9,843 nucleotides of DNA from contig JAUWLY010000082.1 of the NCBI GenBank assembly GCA_030613445.1, positions 1 to 9,843 on the forward strand, read 5' to 3'. Both the position numbers and the translations under genes were made by a program. Source of the stretch: Candidatus Stahliibacteriota bacterium (GTDB lineage: Bacteria; Hydrothermota; Tepidihabitantia; SM23-42). Shown piece by piece: positions 6,684 to 9,843 of the stretch (positions are counted from its first letter, which is position 1; every line of letters starts with the position of its first letter). Below the pieces are notes generated by a model. The model had not been told where the DNA came from and did no database searches. It saw nothing but the letters and a program-made list of their open reading frames with translations.

Positions 6684-7037
6684 ATGAAGAAATGGCTATT
6701 ACTATCAATAATACTGGCGATCCTGCCTTTGATCGCACAGGATGCAGATGCTTTTCAGAGTGACTATATGACTACCACTGGTTTAGTCATTGAAGTCGAA
6801 AGTCAACGCATCAACTTCGAAGAAATGTGGCTATCCACGGCTCGGCATACCATGAAGAAGGTACAGCCTGTCATCATTGTTGACATCGCTGATGAGCCTA
6901 TCACACTTTCCGCCCCCTGTCTTGTTGAACTCACCTATGAGTACGGAGCAAATGAGGAGCTCATCCCTTTGAAGATCAAAGTGCTCAAGCAATACGAATA
7001 CGAGAACGGTATGATTAAGGTAGACAAAATGGAATGA
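6684..7037 (+). CDS. Small exported protein in the pilY2 position
   Basis: This 117-aa protein has AGGAGG at 6673-6678, overlapping the pilY1 stop, 5 bases before the ATG. A clear Sec signal peptide (KK, then WLLLSIILAILPLIA) ends in ADA with probable cleavage after Ala23, leaving a mature protein of about 94 residues. The mature part alternates short polar and hydrophobic stretches (PVIIVDIADEPITL, PCLVELTYEYG, LIPLKIKVLKQYEYENG), suggesting a small all-beta domain. It has one cysteine and no lipobox or prepilin motif. I do not recognise the family. It is the last gene of the operon before a strong terminator, so it is co-transcribed with pilY1. In Pseudomonas the gene after pilY1 is pilY2, which encodes a protein of similar size; the resemblance here is position, size and export only, and I claim no homology. 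Confidence 0.8.
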   Translation: MKKWLLLSIILAILPLIAQDADAFQSDYMTTTGLVIEVESQRINFEEMWLSTARHTMKKVQPVIIVDIADEPITLSAPCLVELTYEYGANEELIPLKIKVLKQYEYENGMIKVDKME

Positions 7038-7048
7038 AAAACAGGATA

Positions 7049-7097
7049 AAACAAGGGTCAGGTTTTTCGATAAGGACCTGACCCTTGTTTGTATTTT
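7049..7097 (+). terminator. Strong intrinsic terminator of the pilus operon
   Basis: Arms at 7049-7063 and 7076-7090 are perfect 15-bp reverse complements (core gggtcaggt / acctgaccc) around a 12-base loop, followed by gtattttta. It lies 12 bp after the last operon stop codon. The GGTCAGGT/ACCTGACC core also resembles palindromes dispersed in many genomes, so the terminator may derive from such an element. Confidence 0.9.
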
Positions 7098-7105
7098 TAA
7101 CTGAT

Positions 7106-7843
7106 ATGTCAAAGAAAATCTCGAGCATTCTCAAGAGATTTGCCGTAAAACACCTTGTCTTCCTGAATGTACTCGTTTTTCAAAATGCTGATACGCTTAA
7201 CTTCGTCAAAGGAGATAGCATTATCGAACAGTGGGTGATGTCTGAAGACTGTACGACGACTGATCTTGGTACACTGATCTACACAACAAAATCAATGGTT
7301 TCAGACGACAATAAACATTTCCTTTTCTGCGAAGAGAAGTACTACTCTGCGCCTGATAGCCATTATGCTAAACTCACATTCTATGACGCTTACAAAAAGA
7401 AAATCTGGGTACGATCATCAGACAGTGGCAGAAGGATATTATTTTACCTATCTGCGATCTATGATGACATTGTCACCATAGTCACGACTGACAAACATAA
7501 TGCTCGCCCGAGCCTCCATCTTATCAAGGATAAAAAGATGAAAACGATCGTCGCTGACGACAAATGGTATAGATTGAAAAAGTATGCCTTCTCGCCCAAT
7601 ATGACGTATCTCGTGCTCCATGTGAAGAATCCTTATATGAACAAAACCTGGGACTATATTCATTTTATCGATATGAAAAATGGTAAAGAATGGACCTATC
7701 TCTTTCCGATATGCGTTTCATGCAAACGCCAAAAAATCGACGTATCGGTCGATAATCGAGGGATTACCAAAGTCGTCCATAAGGGTGAGCACCGGATCTT
7801 TTCAAAAGAGGGCAGACTGACTGATATCTACATCAAGTTATAA
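7106..7843 (+). CDS. Exported protein of unknown function, propeller-like repeats
   Basis: This protein of 245 aa has its start set at the ATG at 7106 because the N-terminus then reads as a signal peptide (SKKISSILKRFAVK, then HLVFLNVLVF). The alternative TTG at 7085 lies inside the terminator stem. Neither has a clear ribosome binding site, which contrasts with every operon gene. The body shows about four repeating stretches in which a polar turn (SDDNKHFLFCEE, SPNMTYLVLHVK, SVDNRGITKVV) precedes strands ending in a charged or aromatic turn (FYDAYKKKIWV, FIDMKNGKEWTYLF). This is the rhythm of beta-propeller blades such as WD40 or TolB-like repeats. Four blades are too few for a closed propeller, so it may be partial or oligomeric. 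A CVSC pair lies near the C-terminus. The family is not recognised. It follows the operon terminator and is probably transcribed separately. Confidence 0.65.
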   Translation: MSKKISSILKRFAVKHLVFLNVLVFQNADTLNFVKGDSIIEQWVMSEDCTTTDLGTLIYTTKSMVSDDNKHFLFCEEKYYSAPDSHYAKLTFYDAYKKKIWVRSSDSGRRILFYLSAIYDDIVTIVTTDKHNARPSLHLIKDKKMKTIVADDKWYRLKKYAFSPNMTYLVLHVKNPYMNKTWDYIHFIDMKNGKEWTYLFPICVSCKRQKIDVSVDNRGITKVVHKGEHRIFSKEGRLTDIYIKL

Positions 7844-7874
7844 TCCCCGCTTTCGCACGCTCGTGTATGGTTTA

Positions 7875-7902
7875 TTGACATTTCTTTCTTTTTGTTTATA
7901 TT
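7875..7902 (+). promoter_or_regulatory. Sigma70-type promoter of the lipoprotein gene
   Basis: A perfect TTGACA (7875-7880) and tatatt (7897-7902) are separated by 16 bp. They lie just upstream of the GGAGG at 7911-7915 that serves the TTG start at 7922. The expected transcript start (about 7909) falls right at the ribosome binding site, so the 5' leader would be very short. Confidence 0.6.
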
Positions 7903-7921
7903 TAATCAATGGAGGTGAAAT

Positions 7922-8836
7922 TTGAAATCTTTCGCTAAACAGTTTTTTCTCATATTGATAGTCAGTCTATTTATCACTCACTGCGGCAATGGAAAAAAAC
8001 AGGAGCAAGGTGAAGATGCAACCAATACACCACCCACAATAACTGGAGTGAGTTTATTACCGCTAAATCCCAAAGTTCAATCACGCATTCAAGCGGAAAT
8101 CCTCAGTGCTGACAAAGACGGTGACCCGGTCACTTTTAATGTCAAGTGGTTCCTCAATGGTGCAGAGATCGGTGAAGGTATGTCACTGAGCCATGACGAA
8201 GTACAAAGAGGTGATAAGATCTTTGCTAAAGTCACGCCTTACGATGGCAAGGCATATGGCAAATCAGTGATGTCTAATGAAATTATTATAGGTGGTTCAC
8301 CGCCGAGGATAATTTCCTTGCAGGTCGCGCCCGAGTCTGTATTCGTCACCACTCCACGAGTTGTCGTAAGTGCCCTGGTTGAAGACCCGGATAAGGATTC
8401 AATAAGGATCGTCATCCATTGGGTTGTGGAAAATGAAGTCATCCCGGATACTGCAAATGCTCTTGACCTAAAAAGGTTCGGTTTGAAAAAGAACGATGTG
8501 ATCAGAGGTTCTGCGTTTGCTGACGATGGTGAGTTCAGAACTGAGGGATTTCTTTTTGAGTTGATCATTGCCAATGCGCCGCCCGTTTTTAGCCGACAAA
8601 TAGATTCTGTAAAATGCAATCCTCAAGACATCAACTATAAATTACCGATTTTTGACCCTGATGGCGATACGATAACCTACGAACTACTCGATGCACCAAC
8701 CGGGATAATGATCGATGAAAATACCGGTACGATTTACGGTAGTGCTGGAGAAGTTACATCATTTGAGATCACGATACGGGCTACAGATACAGATGGCGCC
8801 TACATGGAAGCTCAGTTTACGTTAACCTCGCCGTAA
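7922..8836 (+). CDS. Probable lipoprotein with Ig/PKD/cadherin-like domains
   Basis: This 304-aa protein starts at TTG, supported by GGAGG at 7911-7915 six bases upstream and by the signal peptide it creates (MKSFAKQFFLILIVSLFITHC). Cys21 is the likely lipidated residue; the -3 position is Ile, but -1 is His, unusual for a lipobox. A low-complexity linker (about 23-36) leads to three repeats. The first has SADKDGDPVTFNVKWFLNG, the second VEDPDKDSIRIVIHWVVENE, and the third, at about 215-304, has FDPDGDTITYELLDAPTG and TDTDGAYMEAQFTLT, the pattern of the He_PIG putative Ig domain (PF05345). Each repeat carries an acidic DPDGD-type loop typical of calcium-binding cadherin or PKD-like folds. It is likely a surface or periplasmic adhesion or structural protein. 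It has its own promoter and a probable terminator at 8928-8977. A link to the pilus is not shown. Confidence 0.82.
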   Translation: MKSFAKQFFLILIVSLFITHCGNGKKQEQGEDATNTPPTITGVSLLPLNPKVQSRIQAEILSADKDGDPVTFNVKWFLNGAEIGEGMSLSHDEVQRGDKIFAKVTPYDGKAYGKSVMSNEIIIGGSPPRIISLQVAPESVFVTTPRVVVSALVEDPDKDSIRIVIHWVVENEVIPDTANALDLKRFGLKKNDVIRGSAFADDGEFRTEGFLFELIIANAPPVFSRQIDSVKCNPQDINYKLPIFDPDGDTITYELLDAPTGIMIDENTGTIYGSAGEVTSFEITIRATDTDGAYMEAQFTLTSP

Positions 8837-8920
8837 TAGTTTATATTTACTGTAATAGGTAAGCCATCCTGAAAAATGACAAAATTTGTACCGAATTCTC
8901 GATGATAGTATGAGAAATAA

Positions 8921-9023
8921 TGTAGTTGCCCAATCCTTCAACAACACTCAGGACAGGTTTATTGGGCTATTTTTTTACGTAATAACTTCGTTATCGCAAT
9001 GCTTGATAAATCAAGCAACTACA
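8921..9023 (-). repeat. Structured dispersed repeat, copy 2, with 9-bp terminal inverted repeats
   Basis: The ends tgtagttgc (8921-8929) and gcaactaca (9015-9023) are perfect inverted repeats. Inside are three hairpins: gcccaat/attgggc (8928-8934, 8961-8967), ataac/gttat around a ttc loop near 8981-8993, and gcttgat/atcaagc (9001-9007, 9010-9016). Read on the minus strand, 8967-8921 matches the block order of 186-255. No reading frame for a transposase is present; it resembles a MITE-like or REP-like non-coding element. Confidence 0.7.
8928..8977 (+). terminator. Probable intrinsic terminator of the lipoprotein gene
   Basis: The gcccaat/attgggc stem (8928-8934, 8961-8967) is followed by tattttttta on the plus strand, about 90 bp after the lipoprotein stop codon. 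The loop is long (26 bases) but contains further complementary bases (cct...agg). It lies inside the dispersed repeat, so the repeat may supply the termination signal. It offers no T-run for the convergent ferredoxin transcript. Confidence 0.5.
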
Positions 9024-9053
9024 GTTTAGTTCTTGCTCTCTACCTCCTAGTTC

Positions 9054-9260
9054 TTACTTCTTCGGGTGATCTGGATCAGGTACTGGTGCGTCCACCGGAC
9101 AAACCGCTACGCACTGCATTTCATCAAAGTGTCCCACACATTCAATACACTTATTAAAATCAATAAGATAAATAGGATCACCTTCACTAATTGCCTGAAC
9201 CGGACACTCAGGCTCGCAAAGCCCACAGGCAGTGCATTCATCAGTAATCTTATAAGCCAT
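9054..9260 (-). CDS. 2[4Fe-4S] ferredoxin, Alvin-type, short form
   Basis: This protein of 68 aa is a small cytoplasmic electron carrier. AAGGAGGT lies just upstream on the minus strand (9264-9271). The first cluster motif is C9-x2-C12-x2-C15-x3-C19-P and the second is C38-x2-C41-x8-C50-x3-C54-P, giving eight cysteine ligands for two [4Fe-4S] clusters. The 8-residue gap between the second and third ligands of cluster II, within CIECVGHFDEMQCVAVCPVD, is the hallmark of the Allochromatium vinosum-type ferredoxins, which have very low-potential clusters. Those proteins are usually about 80 residues, with a C-terminal helix; this one stops shortly after PVD and ends in DPDHPKK, so the helix is missing. 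The family's extra cysteine after PVD is Ala58 here. It is encoded alone, convergent with the lipoprotein gene, so its redox partner cannot be inferred from neighbours. Confidence 0.95.
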   Translation of the reverse strand: MAYKITDECTACGLCEPECPVQAISEGDPIYLIDFNKCIECVGHFDEMQCVAVCPVDAPVPDPDHPKK

Positions 9261-9283
9261 TTTACCTCCTTATTAAACGGATT

Positions 9284-9311
9284 ATTATATTGACTTTCTA
9301 TTAAATGTCAA
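9284..9311 (-). promoter_or_regulatory. Consensus sigma70 promoter of the ferredoxin gene
   Basis: On the minus strand TTGACA (9311-9306) and TATAAT (9289-9284) are both exact consensus, with a 16-bp spacer. The predicted transcript start is near 9277, a few bases before AAGGAGGT. Both hexamers being perfect suggests strong, largely constitutive expression. Confidence 0.8.
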
Positions 9312-9383
9312 GACTGGCAATTACCTCCTCTGTCATTGCCCGACTTGCTGGAGTCCTGAGTTATATGTCGAAGGGACCAGGGA

Positions 9384-9540
9384 ATCCAGAAATCAACTCG
9401 TCATGCCTTTTCTCTGGATCATCCGGTTAAACCGGATGATGACACAGGAGAGTAAGCTGGATGATGACACAGGAGAGTAAGCTGGATGATGACACGAGAG
9501 AGTAAGCCGGATGATGACACGAGAGAGTAAGCCGGATGAT
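9384..9540. repeat. Dispersed repeat with 25-bp tandem units (right copy)
   Basis: A hairpin (atccag at 9384-9389, ctggat at 9414-9419) and a perfect 10-bp palindrome (9419-9428 with 9430-9439, tcatccggtt / aaccggatga) lead into tandem 25-bp units starting at 9429, 9454, 9479 and 9504, with a 12-base partial unit at 9529-9540. The units share the core ggatgatgacac and end in gagagt. They differ by single bases and have no unique spacers. The left copy at 61-170 has the same order and orientation. Confidence 0.85.
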
Positions 9541-9564
9541 TAGAAACTTGGACAACTATGTTTA

Positions 9565-9626
9565 AGATTGTAGATTTGAGATTTTAGATTGTCAAAACAG
9601 GATTATCATTGCAGATTTCAGATTTT
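9565..9626. repeat. Degenerate 7-bp tandem repeat
   Basis: Four contiguous heptamers (agattgt, agatttg, agatttt, agattgt) occupy 9565-9592, and two more (agatttc, agatttt) lie at 9613-9626. This is the non-coding counterpart of the short-period arrays at the start of pilX and pilY1. A weaker heptamer-like run (gaagtaa, gaactag, gaggtag on the minus strand) lies just after the ferredoxin gene. Confidence 0.6.
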
Positions 9627-9637
9627 TTTCTATGATG

Positions 9638-9843
9638 ACTTCTCAATGCGCCCCCCATCTGTGGGACTTACTCGAAGAGTAAAGAGTTACTGTTCCTCTC
9701 ACCTTGTTCGAGACAGGCGAGCTTTGTCGATGCCAATGCTGCTCACAGTTTTAGTGTGATTGCAGCATTGAGCATCCCGTGTGCTGTGTGCGGGAGAACA
9801 TACATAAAGGAACTTCTCAATGCGCCCCCCTTCTGTGGGACTT
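9638..9843. repeat. 32-bp direct repeat enclosing a strong hairpin, cut by the window edge
   Basis: The 32-base sequence at 9638-9669 recurs at 9812-9843 with one mismatch (a versus t after the run of six Cs). The period is 174 bp and the second copy ends at the last base of the window. Between them lies a long hairpin: caatgctgc (9734-9742) with gcagcattg (9762-9770), plus tcaca (9743-9747) with tgtga (9755-9759). A smaller hairpin ttactc/gagtaa lies at 9668-9682. No open reading frame with a plausible start fits. It could be a 174-bp tandem unit, a mobile-element border or a structured RNA locus. Confidence 0.65.

Noticed and set aside
7085..7105. TTG at 7085 as the start of the propeller-like protein
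   Set aside because: It lies inside the second arm of the operon terminator, has no ribosome binding site, and would add residues ahead of a clean signal peptide starting at 7106.
9429..9540. Regular 25-bp repeats as a CRISPR array
   Set aside because: The units are contiguous, with no unique spacers between them, and no cas gene is present. It is a tandem repeat.
9734..9770. Hairpin as an integron attC site or a tRNA-like RNA
   Set aside because: No attC core motifs, cassette genes or integrase are visible, and no cloverleaf can be drawn. It is kept only as an unexplained hairpin.
1..9843. A defence island, prophage or novel enzymatic system
   Set aside because: All recognisable genes belong to pilus tip assembly, exported/surface proteins or a ferredoxin. 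No nuclease, toxin, transposase or phage gene is visible.

Overview
The window looks like part of the chromosome of an uncultivated Gram-negative-type bacterium. It encodes a type IV pilus minor-pilin operon, exported proteins with Sec signal peptides and a lipoprotein. Base composition is moderate, every operon gene has a strong AGGAGG-type ribosome binding site, and the intergenic DNA is full of dispersed palindromic repeats. No rRNA, tRNA or other phylogenetic marker is present. The style (PilY1 operon, He_PIG lipoprotein, repeat-littered flanks) would fit candidate phyla such as WOR-3, but that is a guess.

Layout. 1-569 has no convincing gene. It is a mosaic of short repeats: tandem 23-25 bp units, a structured dispersed repeat, nested palindromes and two strong hairpins. 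It ends in the probable control region of the operon, with a 17-bp inverted repeat, a bulged hairpin and a possible -10 box. 570-7037 is one tightly spaced operon in the order fimT/fimU(gspH)-like, pilV-like, pilW-like, pilX-like, pilY1-like, then a small exported protein. It closes with a very strong intrinsic terminator at 7049-7097. The order matches the minor-pilin cluster of Pseudomonas-type type IVa pili, in which small pilins prime the pilus and carry the PilY1 adhesin or calcium/mechanosensor at the tip. The small protein sits where pilY2 sits in Pseudomonas. No pilE, major pilin, motor ATPase or secretin gene is in the window.

7106-7843 is an exported protein of unknown function with propeller-like repeats. 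7922-8836 is a probable lipoprotein with three Ig/PKD/cadherin-like domains and its own sigma70-type promoter. On the minus strand, 9054-9260 encodes a short Alvin-type 2[4Fe-4S] ferredoxin behind a consensus promoter. 9312-9843 is again repeat DNA. The window stops at the last base of the recognisable second copy of a 32-bp direct repeat, which suggests an assembly break there.

The least ordinary signals are these: (1) degenerate octamer repeats, not a multiple of three, that encode the extra-long N-termini of PilX and PilY1 directly after near-identical initiation sites; (2) a dispersed repeat whose two copies keep a 7-bp stem through compensatory base changes; (3) the 32-bp direct repeat enclosing a strong hairpin at the right edge; (4) the small exported protein in the pilY2 position. 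I see no defence system, phage or CRISPR.
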